Shown piece by piece: positions 31,308 through 42,751 of a DNA stretch of 64,000 nucleotides. Every line of letters begins with the position of its first letter. Position 1 is the first letter of the stretch. Made by a program: the position numbers and the translations under genes. This DNA comes from Thinopyrum elongatum (lineage: Eukaryota > Streptophyta > Magnoliopsida > Poales > Poaceae): positions 549,957,368 to 550,021,367 of the forward strand of contig CM022303.1 of assembly GCA_011799875.1 (NCBI GenBank), given 5' to 3'. Under the pieces are notes generated by a model. It had not been told where the DNA came from and made no database searches. It worked only from the letters and a program-made list of their open reading frames with translations.

Positions 31308-34300
31308 ATTCTTCTCCACTACAAGAAATCTCGTCCCGAGATTCAGGAGGTGGAGTAAGGGGGAAAGATCTGGTTACGAAATTCTAACGAATCTTCTCGG
31401 TCTTGGTTGCTCTTCTCAAAGAGGTCGATCCACTACATTGATGTGTTCATTTCTCTGCTTCAGGTCATCATGATGAAGCCGACATCCTTTCTTCAGGACC
31501 TTCATCGTACTTATGAAAGAATAAGGGGGAAACCATAAGGACAGATGTCGGTGAGGGTTGACAATCAAAAATTAACTCAGGGAAAGAGGCTCAAGGTATC
31601 TCTCGAGCCGAGATTCAAGAAAGACATGGAGGGCAAAGCAAGAAGGTGCAATAAGAAATTTCAAGCGGATAGACAAACATTCGTTGCCTGAAACAGAGGG
31701 TGAGAAGGGTTCAGAGCATTGGGAATACGTATTGTGTCTGATACCAGTATAGATCACTAGGAAGGTGTCCCGTGAATTACATACAAAATCAAGCGCGAGG
31801 AATAACTTTGGCAACAGGGGTGTACAGGAGAGTCAGGTTTTGATCCTATGGAACTATGGGTTATGGGCCCACCAAGTGGGTTAAAAGTAGGAAGGGCGGC
31901 GACATATTGCACGGTCAGGGTAGCAATGTATGTCAGAGGCTAGCCTGTCAGTCATGTTGGAAACAATCGTTGGTACCAAGGGCGAGGGACGAAGAGAACC
32001 ATTTTCCTGCTCGTTGAAACAAGGCGGACCTATAGGCAAAGTTCTCATCCATCGATGGTTACCGGAATGTCATCAACAAAAGTGACAGGGTCTTACTGAC
32101 ACGATTGTACACCAAGGTGTTTACATAAGCAGAAGAATATTACTGCTTAGATCATATAGATTACCAGAAAGGTTAAACAAAACAATGGAAAGGAAAATGT
32201 GTTTAAACACAAATTTCAGGGGTATACCCTTCCCAAGGACAAGCAGAACATGATATCCATGACAGGATAGAAAGTAGAAAACCATTGAGGTAAGGGGGGG
32301 GGGATTTCATGATATTACCCATACAACGGTGTTAGGATAAATGATAAAGAAAATTTAGCATTGTGCTTCAAATGTTCTTATTGAAAATCGGAGTACCACA
32401 GACATGCTTCGAGATAGCATTGACATGGTCATTGGGTAAAGATCAGACTTTGGATTCACAAAGGATCCATCAGGAACAACTTATAGAATAAGTCTTACAA
32501 TTTCCTCATGGAAGAATGGTTAACCTTGCTAAAAAGGAAACTATAACAATAGGGCCTCCGGCCAGGTGTGCTAGGCATGACACCACCTTACCGGGTCAAA
32601 GACTAATGTTATAACTCTTGGGAATATGTTCCAACCATCATATCTGACCGAGATTCAGATCTAATTGGGGTCAGGATACCTCAGACTCAGGATGCTTGAG
32701 AAGGAAGGGGTGCAACACAATTTGACGAGATGGCGTTGCAAGATTCTCGGGAAATGAACTATGGAAGCAAGTTCTGAATCATGAGTTCAACATTAAACCA
32801 AGGAGAGGATGAGGAGGTGGCTGATGAACTCAACGACAATTCATCGAGATTTCCACAATTATGTGGACAAGGAGATAACATTTGTCAGATCAAATGATAT
32901 AATGAGATATGCTCGAGGAAAACATACTTAATTAAACATTGGTTGAAAGGTGCACCTGAAATATGGGCTTAGGTAGCATGACCGATGTTAGAATGGTGAT
33001 TCGATAACCAATGGTCTAAGAATGAAATGTCGACCATTAACTTCAAAGAAATAGGGTTGCTAGAAGGGAAGAATCCAAACAACACCATTCACTTGTTGGC
33101 ACCCCTGTTGGAATCAACACGGGGACCAAGAAAGAATGGTGATGGTGAGAAGTATCACTATACCAAGAATTCTTAAGTGGTGGAGTAATCCTCACAACAT
33201 CCTTGGCATAAAAGACGGTAATTCTTCAAGGTAGAACATAATACAAGCTGTATGGCAAGGAACCCAAGGTCCAACACAAAACAAGAACAAGTTCTGTGTT
33301 AGAGGGGATGCAAGAACGTTGTCGATGATAACACAAGCCATTGGGGGGCAAGGATGGTATTTCTCATCATGAATTCAATTGATCTATTGGAAGGAGTCAA
33401 AATATTGATTATGATGATCACGACAAATTTTGTCGAGAGGCTTCACGAAGAAGCAATCGAATAGCTACGACATCAAGAAAAAGCAATGGTGAAGCGAAGG
33501 GTTATTGGAACCACGAATACGACACAAACTTGGAATCAAGCTTGATGTTCAAAGCGAATCAATACGATGAGGAAGATTGACGTAAGTTCAGCTCATCGTC
33601 AAAAATTGTGCGCCGGGAAGAAAGGCCAGGTAGCACAATTAAAAGTTTGCACGATAATGATATAGCCGATCAGGCTAGGAATGACTTGAAGGACTATTAA
33701 ACTCATAAGCAACAAAAATTACTTAGAGTTATTGAATCGGAGTGCGGAATCGATTCACTTGTCGGTGTTCTCGAGTGACTAACAACTCAGAACCTGAGGG
33801 AAATCTGAAATCGGTGAGAAGCAATACTAGATGAAGACTCATAGGAAGCAACACAGTTCTTTGATATTCTCGAGATATCGGAGGGTAATACTCGAAGGAA
33901 GATCAAAATAGAGGTTGCGGAGATGTATTGATCTGCAAAAGACAAGTACTTTAACTTGCCCGAGAAAAGGAATCAAAGAATATCAATATGGCCGGAACCA
34001 TGATTGCAAAAGACCAGATCCCAGATATAATATGAACTTATACCAAGGGAATAATTAATTTAAGAGAAGCTTCCATGATAAGATCTACATCGTGTCCATG
34101 GGCATGAACACAAAGTTCAAGGTCGACTCCCACTTCTCCAATGCACAATCGTTCATTCACCGCTCTATATAAAAAAAGATTTGAGTGTGAAAACCTACCT
34201 GGTGAACTACCAGAAGAGTATGACCTGTGAAAACTTTCGGGTTCACACAGATTAAGGAAGGCATAGGTTCAACCGATCGGGGCATCGTAGAAATATATAC

Positions 34301-35466
34301 CACAACTTCAGGAGTAATTTATACAAGCTCGAAAGCAAAGCATGGTTGAGAAAGCAGAGGATACAATTTACCAAAGGCATTATATATCCGAGAAAAGGCT
34401 CACAAGGTTATTGAATATGAAGGACGTTGTCGGATGAAATCCAACAAAGGATCTGGTGGTCCACAAGGGATCTGATGTGAGCATCGGTACTCAACCAAAA
34501 GAAGAAAGAATGCAAGGAGATCAGATGATAGAAACAACTGACTAATTCAAAGCTCAATTGCAAAGGAATTATGAATTCCAAGACAAGGGATCAGAAGCAA
34601 TGCTCTGATTAGGGATGGATAAGTTGAATAGCCTTAGGGGTACAATCGACGGCAATTTGATTGGTCGGGAACTAGCTACTATTCAAAATGACGTCTGAGC
34701 CGGAAGGATGAATTCTAGGATTCGACTGAGGATCACGAGCATCCACAACATATTGAATCAACGGACTCAAAATGATAATGACAAAGGATGCCAATTAGAT
34801 TACCAGACTTATGGGATTAATCATAATGCAAGCAAGCAAGAATTTCAAGAGCAATAGGTTGTTGAGGATTTTCAGAAGATCGAATGGTATTTCGAAGACT
34901 TTCGTGAAATACATGAATCAACTGGGGATGAACGGATACTCGATAAGTGCGAGGAATTATCCGTAGGGGTATTTCTGCGGCAAGGAACTACAAGGTAGTA
35001 AGCTCAAGGATTCTTAAAAAAATCAGAGAATAATTCGATGCATCTTGTAATAACAAGAGCAACTGGGAATGAAAGTAAAAAACGACAGGTGCATGCAATT
35101 ATCCATAGGGATAACGGTTGTAGGGAATTGCAAAAGCAACGAGCACAAGGTCTCGAGTGAACACCGGAGAGTATCTTCCGAAGCTTCTGGTGCAGCAGGC
35201 GATCATCTGGACTGAAGGGGCTCTCCGGGAGAAAGTATTATCGAGAACCTAGAGTAAGAGTTAGTAAAATCATTTAACCCGAATAGAAAAGAGATCAGAG
35301 TCCCAGAGTATAGACGAGGAATAAAATATCCTAATACCACCCAATGGCGACGTGGGCCCGTAAGACACACAACCATGTTAGTAAAAGTTTAGCAATGTCT
35401 AGACTCGACTTCGGCCAAGGAGTGTGGAAGGGGGATTCCTACAGGCAGTCGCCTCTGATACCAACT
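31308..35466 (-). other. TE1 internal region, non-coding
   Basis: 4,159 bases with essentially no open frame of 60 codons. Recognisable parts are the polypurine side (TAGTGGAGAAGAAT on the minus strand), an end-of-pol hairpin (31327-31343) shared with TE2, a 34-base island identical to TE2 (32166-32199), a diverged duplication around 34930-35160, and a conserved leader (about 35270-35463). The rest is A-rich and unassigned. Confidence 0.75.
35451..35463 (-). promoter_or_regulatory. TE1 primer-binding site, tRNA-iMet
   Basis: On the minus strand TGGTATCAGAGGC. The first 11 bases match the complement of the initiator tRNA-Met 3' end (TGGTATCAGAGCC). It lies three bases inside the 5' LTR. Confidence 0.85.
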
Positions 35467-38400
35467 TGTGACGCCCCCGATTTGACCGTACACTAATCAT
35501 GCATGCAAATGTGTACGACCAAGATCAGGGACTCACGGGAAGATATCACAACACAACTCTAGACACAAATTAAAATCATTCAAGCTTCATATTACAAGCC
35601 AGGGGCCTCGAGGGCTCGAATACATAAGCTCGAAAGCACAATAGTCAGCGGAAGCAACAATATCTGAGTACCGACATAAGTTAAACAAGTTTGCCTTAAG
35701 AAGGCTATCACAAATTAGCAACGATCGAAAAGGCAAGGCCTCCTGCCTGGAACCTCCTAACTACTCCTCAAAGTCAAACTCCACGTAGAATCATCCTCGG
35801 GATCCTCTGGCTCCTGGACTCCATCATATGATCGCAATAACCGGGAAAGGGGGGAAAAGAAGTAGCAAAGCAACCGTGAGTACTTATCCAAAGTACTCGC
35901 AAGCAAGGAACTACACTACATATGCATTGGTATCCATGAAATGGGTAGAATCTGTGGACTGAACTGCAGAATGCCAGAATAAGAGGGGGATAGCTAGTCC
36001 TATCGAAGACTACGCTTCTGGCAGCCTCCATCTTGAAGCATATAGAAGAGAGTAGCAAGTGCATCAACAAGTAACAACGCATAGCATAATCCTACCAGGC
36101 AATCCTCCCCTTGTCGATCTGTGGGAAAGCAATCACCGGGTTGTATCTGGAACTTGTAAGAGGTATGTTTTATTAAGTATCCAGTTCTAGTTGTCATAAG
36201 GTCGAAGTACAACTCCGGGTCGTCCTTTTACCGAGGGACACGGCTATTCGAATAGATAAACTTCCCTGCAGGGGTGCACCACATTGCCCAACACACTCGA
36301 TCCCTCTGGCCGAACACATTTTCCTGGGTCATGCCCGGTCTCGGAAGATCAACACATCGCAGCCCTACCTAGGCTCAACAGAGAGGTCAGCACGCTGGTC
36401 TTAATCCTAAGCGCGCAGGGGTCTGGGCCCATCGCCCATTGCACTCCTGCATGTTGCGAGGGCGGCCGGAAGCAGACCTAGCCTCCCTAATACAAGAGCA
36501 GGCGTTCCAGTCCAATCCGGCGCGCGCCGCTCAACCACTGACGTCAAGAAGGCTTCGGATGATACCACGACGTCGAGAGCCCATAACTGTTCCCACGTAG
36601 TTGGTTAGTGCATATAGGCTTGTAGCCAGACTCAGATCAAATACTAAGATCTCGTTAAGTGTGTTAATTGATGTAACCGCGGACGCCGACCAGGGACTAG
36701 GCCCACCTGTCTCCTAGGTGGTCGCAACCTACCCTGTCGCTCCGCCACAAAGTAACAATCAGGGGGCTGTCGAGAACCCAGGCCCACCACTACCTGGGTG
36801 GAACTACCTGCCCCTTCAGCCCCCATCTCCGAACAGTAACATAAGTAATGTAAAAGTATATAGTATATGTACCCGTGATCACCTCCCGAAGTGATCACGG
36901 CCCAGCAGTTTAGCCTGGCAGACGGACAAGAATGTAGGGCCACTGATGTAATTCTAGCAACCTATACTAAGCATTAGGATTGCAGGTAAAGGTGGCAACA
37001 GTTGTAGCAAAGACAGGTTATGCAGCAGAATAGGATTAACCGAAAGCAGTATCAGCTACACTACTCTAATGCAAGCAGTAGAGGGAAAGAGTAGGCGATA
37101 TCGGGATGAACAAGGGGGGTTTGCTTGCCAGGAAGCTCTGCTGAGAAGGAGGGGTCGTCAACACCGTAGTCGATCGGGGCAGCAGCGGCGTCAGTCTCAA
37201 AGTCTAATGGAGAGAAGAGGGGGAAGAAACAATAAATACAATGCAAACAGGTGCATGACATGGCAATAAACGGCGCTAGGTGTGATGTAACGCAGTACTA
37301 CGCGATACTGGTGAAGGGGAAAACATCCGGGAAAGTATTCCTGGTGTTAGGCATTTTCGGACAGATGAACCGGAGGGGGACGGTTGCAAGTTCGCTATGC
37401 TAGGGACATGTGGCGGACGAACGGACTGCATATTCGGATTTGTCTCATTGTTCTGAGCAACTTTCATGTACAATGTATTTTCATCCTAGTTACGGATTAT
37501 TCTATATGAATTTCCAAAGTTTTATTTTTTTTGAAAATTCCTGGATTTAATATTAATTCAAAAATAAATATGAAAAGCTATGTGTACCCAACTGTGGGCT
37601 AGCCACAGCGGCTTACAGGTGGGACCAGAGGGTTGGGTTGACCAAGTCAACTTGACTGGTCAACATATGAACAGTGTAACTGGGTCCCACGTGCCATTAT
37701 CTTTAGTTTTTTAAAAAATGGTATTAAACAGGGATGATCCCACATGTCATTTGCTTAGGCTAAATTAGCACTAATTTACTACTGTACTAACTAAGCCTAA
37801 ACCTGACTTAAACAAGGGCCGGCCTTCATTGGCAAGAGCAAAAAGCAGCGGCAGCAGTACCTACGCAGGGAGCAGGCAGCGGCAACTAAGAGCAGTGGCA
37901 GCAAGCAGTGTAGAGCAGTAGCAGAGAAGCCAAGCAGCAAGCCAGCAGCGCAACATCGACAGCAGGCACCAGCGCCAGCGGCAGCAAGTGGCAAGAACGG
38001 CGGCCGATGCTCAGCAAGAAGCAACAGCAGCGGCAAGAGTACCAGCAAAGCAGTAGCAGTAGCAGCAAAGCAAAAGCAGCAGCAGCACGCGGGAGCGGCG
38101 GCAAGCAAGGGCACGCGCGTGGTGGCGGCGCGGGTTGGCGAACAGGGGGCGCGGTCATGCGCGGGGCGCGACTGGCGTGAGGCTCGCAGGGGCGGCGCGC
38201 ACGGGACACGGCCACGGGCGCGATGTAGGGGATTTCGGGCGTGGCCGGTGTATGACGAGCGTGAAGTTGATCGCGGCGGCTACGGCATCTATGGCGACGA
38301 AAACAACACGGAGGAGATGGGGAAATGAGCGGGGCCTCACAGCGGAGGTCGGAGGCGACTCGGGGCAGCCGGAAGAGGTCGAGGATGACGGCGAGATGTG

Positions 38401-39286
38401 GCGGTCAGAGGAAGAAGAAGAAGACTGCGTCGGCTATGCGGCTCCCCGGACTGATGAGGCCTCCTGAACAGAGGAAGTCGAGGGCGGTGGACCTCCTTGA
38501 CGGGATCCCGCACGCTGGAGGGGCCGATGGATGCGTCGACGACGAAGAGGCAACGGTCACCGCGGATCTTCCGAGCTCGGATTCGAGCAGTAGAGGAAGG
38601 GGGCGAAGAGGGAAGTGAGCGGGGTTGGGGTTTGTGGGAGGGGACGAGGCGGCCGGTGGTACCCTTATCCACGCCGGGGTCGGTCGGATGCTCGACGCGT
38701 GGAGGATCCACGCCATGGACGCGGCGTGTGCGTCTAGCGCGTCCCTGTGAACAGGAGGTCAAGGACGAGGTGATAGTGGGCTGGGCCAGGAGCAGTAGAG
38801 GTGATGGGCCAAGGGCACAGTGCCCCGGCTATTCCTTTCTTTTTGTTATTACTTTTCTGTTTTGTAATTTTCTCCTCTGTTTTGTATTTTGTTCTGCTAA
38901 TATTTGTTTTTTGTTAAATGTGAAAACTTGCACATAAATCTAGCATAATATTGGGGTGTTGCACAAAAAGTTTCAGAGCATTTGGAAATGTTTAAATATT
39001 TTTAGAAATTGAAAAGGTCAAATATTTTGCTGCTGATCCTCTTAATTAATTACCAGGGGCAATTTGGGAATTCAAAAGAGGTTGGTTTCAACATGATAAT
39101 TACTTAGGGATTTTATGGGACATTACCAACATTTTTGTTTTACTGTTTGAAAACTTTTATTGTTTGCCATGACTTTGAATTTGAATTTGGACCGATTTCG
39201 AATTAATGCGTGTTTAACAACAGTTATCGTGGTGACGTGGAATCATTAGCAGGGAATTACTGTAGCATAATTATCCGGGCGTCACA
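35467..39286 (-). repeat. TE1 5' LTR (right)
   Basis: 3,820 bases, partner of 27508-31307. Differences are scattered substitutions and short length changes (for example in the T run near 37525). Confidence 0.92.
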
Positions 39287-39291
39287 CAAAT
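39287..39291. repeat. TE1 target-site duplication, right
   Basis: CAAAT, matching 27503-27507. Confidence 0.92.
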
Positions 39292-39510
39292 GACAACTCA
39301 TGTCCATGGCTAGGAAACCATAGCCATCTTTGATCAACAAGCTAGTCCGGTAGAGGCTCACTAGGGACACAATGTTGTCTATGTATCTATCCACACATGT
39401 ATTTGAGTTTTCGATCAATACAATTCTAGCATGGATAATAAACGATTATCATGAACAGGGAAATATGATAATAACTAATTTATTATTGCCTCTAGGGCAT
39501 ATTTCCAACA
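39292..39510 (-). repeat. Angela 3' LTR, first 219 bases
   Basis: The U3 start of the LTR on the minus strand (TGTTGGAAATATGCCCTAGA), separated from the rest by TE1. Confidence 0.9.
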
Positions 39511-39802
39511 GTCTCCCACTTGCACTAGAGTCAATAATCTAGTTCACATCACCATGTGATTAACACCCAATTAGTTCTGGGGTTTGATCATGTTTTGCTT
39601 GTGAGAGAGGTTTTAGTCAACGGGTCTGCAACATTCAGATCCGCGTGTACTTCGCAAAACTTTATATCATATTGTAGATGTTGCTAACATGCTCCACTTG
39701 GAGCTATTCCAAACGGTTGGTCCACTATACGTATCCGGTTTGCTACTCAGAGACATCCGGATTGGTGTTAAAGCTTGCATTGACGTAACCCTTTACGCCG
39801 AA
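39511..39802 (-). pseudogene. Angela internal end: polypurine tract and decayed pol 3' region
   Basis: On the minus strand GTGCAAGTGGGAGAC directly precedes the LTR (39525-39511). Upstream of it, short pieces resemble a Copia RNase H region (for example YVNASFNTNPD near 39780), with many stops and evident internal deletion. No usable frame remains. Confidence 0.6.
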
Positions 39803-40284
39803 TGATACGTCTCCATCGTATCTACTTTTCCAAATTCTTTTGCCCTTGTTTTGGACTCTAATTTGCATGATTTGAATGGAACTAACCCGGACTGACGCTG
39901 TTTTCAGCAGAATTGCCATGGTGTTATTTTTGTGCAGAAATAAAAGTTCTCGGAATGACCTGAAACTTCACGGAGAATATTTTTGGAATAAATAAAAAAT
40001 ATTTGCGAAAGAATCAACCGAGGGGGACCCATCGCTTGTCCACAAGGGTGGGGGGCGCGCCCATCACTTGTCCACAAGGGTGGGGGGCGCGCCCTATCCC
40101 CCTGGGCGCGCCCCCTGGCTTGTGGGTCCCACAAAGCTCCACCGACCTCAACTCCAACTCCATATATTCACGTTCGGGGAGAAAAAAATCAGAGAGAAGG
40201 ATTCATCGCGTTTTACGATACGAAGCCGCCACCACCTCCTGTTCTTCCTCGGAAGGGCAGATCTGGAGTCCGTTCAGGGCTCCG
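39803..40284 (+). repeat. G3 5' LTR, left piece
   Basis: Begins TGATACGTCTCCATCG. Contains a 32-base tandem duplication (40030-40093) that is single in the 3' LTR, the GC hairpin (40072-40125) and a TATA-like TATATT (40163-40168). Ends at the TE2 insertion; 40280-40284 (CTCCG) is the left TE2 target copy. Confidence 0.9.
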
Positions 40285-42751
40285 TGTGATGACCCCAGCT
40301 TAATCGTGCACTAACCATACACGCAAATGCACACGATCAAGCCTAAGGACTCACTTGAAGATATCACAACACAACTCTAAAACATAAATAAATTCATACA
40401 AGCTTTATATTACAAGCCAGGGCCTCGAGGGCTCGAATACATAGCTCGATGGCATACAAATGTCAGCAGAAGCATCAGATATCTGGGGAAAGATATATTA
40501 CAGAAATAGAGATAAGCCTTTATGAAGGCGGGGCAAAATAAAACTCTACGATCGAAAGGCGTAGGCCTCCTGCCTAGGACCCTCCGAATCCTACTCCTGG
40601 TCGTCTGTCGGCTCCTCATAGTAGTACTCGCCGGGAGGGTAGTAGTAGTAGCCGTAGTCGTCGACGGGGGCAGCTATCTCAGGGGCTCCATCATCTGGCG
40701 GCGTCAATTGGATATGGGGAGAAAAAGAAAATAAAGCAAACATGAGTACTCATCCGAAGTACTCAGCAAGCAAGGATCTACACTAAATATGCAACATTTT
40801 CAAAGGGTGGCTGTATATGTGGACTGGGCTGCAGAAAAGCCAGAATAGAGGGGGAAAGCCTAGTCCTATCGAAGACTAGCATCTTCAATCATCTTCATCG
40901 GTCTTGCAACATTAGAAGAGTGTAGATTGACATAATGTAAAGTAGTAGTAGTATCATCAACCTCGCCCAGAGATTCTTCCTCGACTCCCTGCGAGAAAGC
41001 AATCCCAGAGCCATACTATCCAGTTATCATCTCAAGTTCTAGTTGTACCGATCGGGATACAACTCCGAGTGTCCGTTACCGTAGGATAGGCTATCGATAG
41101 ATGTTTTCTTCCCTGCAGGGGTGCACCAACTTACCCACCACGCTCGATTAACTCCGGCCGGACACACTTTTCTGCGTCATGCCCGGCCTCGGCCAAATGA
41201 TATGCCGCAACCCGATCGAATACTTAACAGAGAGGTCAGCACGCCGGACTAACCTACGCCCCCAGGGGTCTTGAGCCTTCGCCCCGGGAACTCCTGCGCG
41301 TTACGTTCACGGCCGAGAGCAGACCTAGCAACCCCTTAATACAAGCGCAGTTGCGTAACCAGTCCAACTTGGCGCGCGCCGCTCAGTTGCTGTCGTCCAT
41401 TAAGCTCCGGCTGAAGTATACGACGCAGAACGCCCATACTATGCCCACGTGATGGTTAGTGCTATCAGGCCAGAGGCCCCTCGGATCAAATATCCAAACC
41501 GTTTAGTGGATTAGGAGCGTGCGGTAACGAGCAGAGACTCACGAAAGATGTGACCCCGTCGCCCAGTCTCGAGGACTTGCGGCAAGGGCTAAGAATGCCC
41601 GGCCACGCCTCGTATTTATCTCGCGGGCACCCTCCAGGTCAACCCGACTCCACATCACTCGCAATTAAGCTCGCGCGGGTACCCCTCAGGGCCGACCCGT
41701 CTTTAGTATCATGGTTCAGTGTTCATTCATAGTAACCAAAGTATCCGTGTGTCTGACACCAAGGGGAACCCTGAGGAATCACCCTCGATGGAATTCCCTC
41801 TGATGTTACCGTCAAGGTGAACGGAGGAGGAATCACCCTCGAGGTCCACTCTTGAGGAGTTGCGCGATGGTGTCGTTATCGAGGGTGGTGTAGGAGGAAT
41901 CACCCTCGCTGACCACGCCCGATTAACTAACCTACAAGGTTATCATCAGAAGTGCTGACGAGGTATCACCCTCGGCACTCGATAGTAACCCAGTAGTGTC
42001 AAGCAACTAAGGGGAAGTGACGTGCGGTGTCGGGGCCTGGTCTTTGATCCCGTTGATCGGGTCTTCTGATAATCCAGCGGGGCAGTCGGGATAATGGGGG
42101 GTCTCTGCTGGGTCTCTACCCAAACTATACTAAACAGTTTAGGATAACAGGTAGGTAACAATAGCAAGTTACAATAAACAGGCTATGCAGCAGAAATAGG
42201 ATAACAGCAGCAGCAGTAACTTCTAATGCAAGCATAAGAGAGAAGAGAGTGGGCGATATCGGAATGCTAAAAAAGGGGGGGTGCTTGCCTGTTTGCTCGA
42301 CGGCAAGGGCAAGATCGTCAACTGCGTCGTCGGGCTCCTGAGCGGCGTCGGCCTTGGGAGCTACGTCGACATCGGGGTCTACCGAGAGAGAAGAGAGGGA
42401 AGAAACAAATAAATGCACAGCAACAATGCAATACAGGGCATGCTATGCTAAGATGCAGTGCAGGGTTGCCTAAAGATATGTCTAAGTCATATTAGTTATT
42501 TTAAGATTAAAGTGGGATTTAATAACCGGTGTATATGCACTATTCATCTACTAGATACGAGCTCAGAGTTGCGGTTTCTTCTACGTAGGGGGTTCCGACA
42601 TCAAAACAGACGACACGACTAGATTCGTCTCGTCGTTCTGAGCAACTTTCATGTTTAAAGTTTTTCGATCTGAGATACGGTTTATTTTCTACGATTTTCT
42701 AAAGTTTTAATCATTTTCTGATTTTATTTAATATTAACTGAAATGGAGTTA
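40285..42751 (-). repeat. TE2 3' LTR, left piece
   Basis: Matches 51137-53591 of the right LTR almost base for base by eye. Contains four AGGAATCACCCTCG-type motifs (41774, 41828, 41895, 41961) and a region similar in layout to the TE1 LTR (GGCCTCGAGGGCTCGAATAC near 40423). 42747-42751 (AGTTA) is the left target copy of the solo LTR. Confidence 0.9.

Larger units (their letters stand above)
27508..39286 (-). mobile_element. TE1: complete LTR retrotransposon with a non-coding core (LARD-like)
   Basis: 11,779 bases with direct LTRs of 3,800 and 3,820 bases, exact CAAAT duplications, and TGTGACGCC...GTCACA ends. The primer site lies at the right end (35451-35463, tRNA-iMet) and the polypurine side at the left (31308-31322), so the element runs on the minus strand. 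The 4.16-kb core has no reading frame of note. Long LTRs with a conserved non-coding interior fit the large retrotransposon derivative (LARD) class described in Triticeae. Parts of its LTR, its leader and its end-of-pol hairpin match TE2, placing it in the same Gypsy group. Confidence 0.9.
25958..39802 (-). mobile_element. Angela/BARE1/WIS-type Copia, minus strand: 3' LTR and end of the internal region
   Basis: On the minus strand the LTR begins TGTTGGAAATATGCCC at 39510 and ends GTTCCCCAACA at 25958, the recognised start and end of BARE1/Angela LTRs. It is split by TE1 (27508-39286); removing TE1 and one CAAAT copy gives an LTR of about 1.77 kb. To the right (39511-39802) are the polypurine tract GTGCAAGTGGGAGAC and decayed sequence from the end of pol. 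G3 cuts the element at 39803. The rest of Angela should reappear beyond the window after the end of G3. The left-hand five flanking bases are CCCCC. Confidence 0.9.

Noticed and set aside
34930..35160. Diverged duplication in the TE1 core as a separate element
   Set aside because: Similarity is weak by eye and no borders or target duplications are visible.
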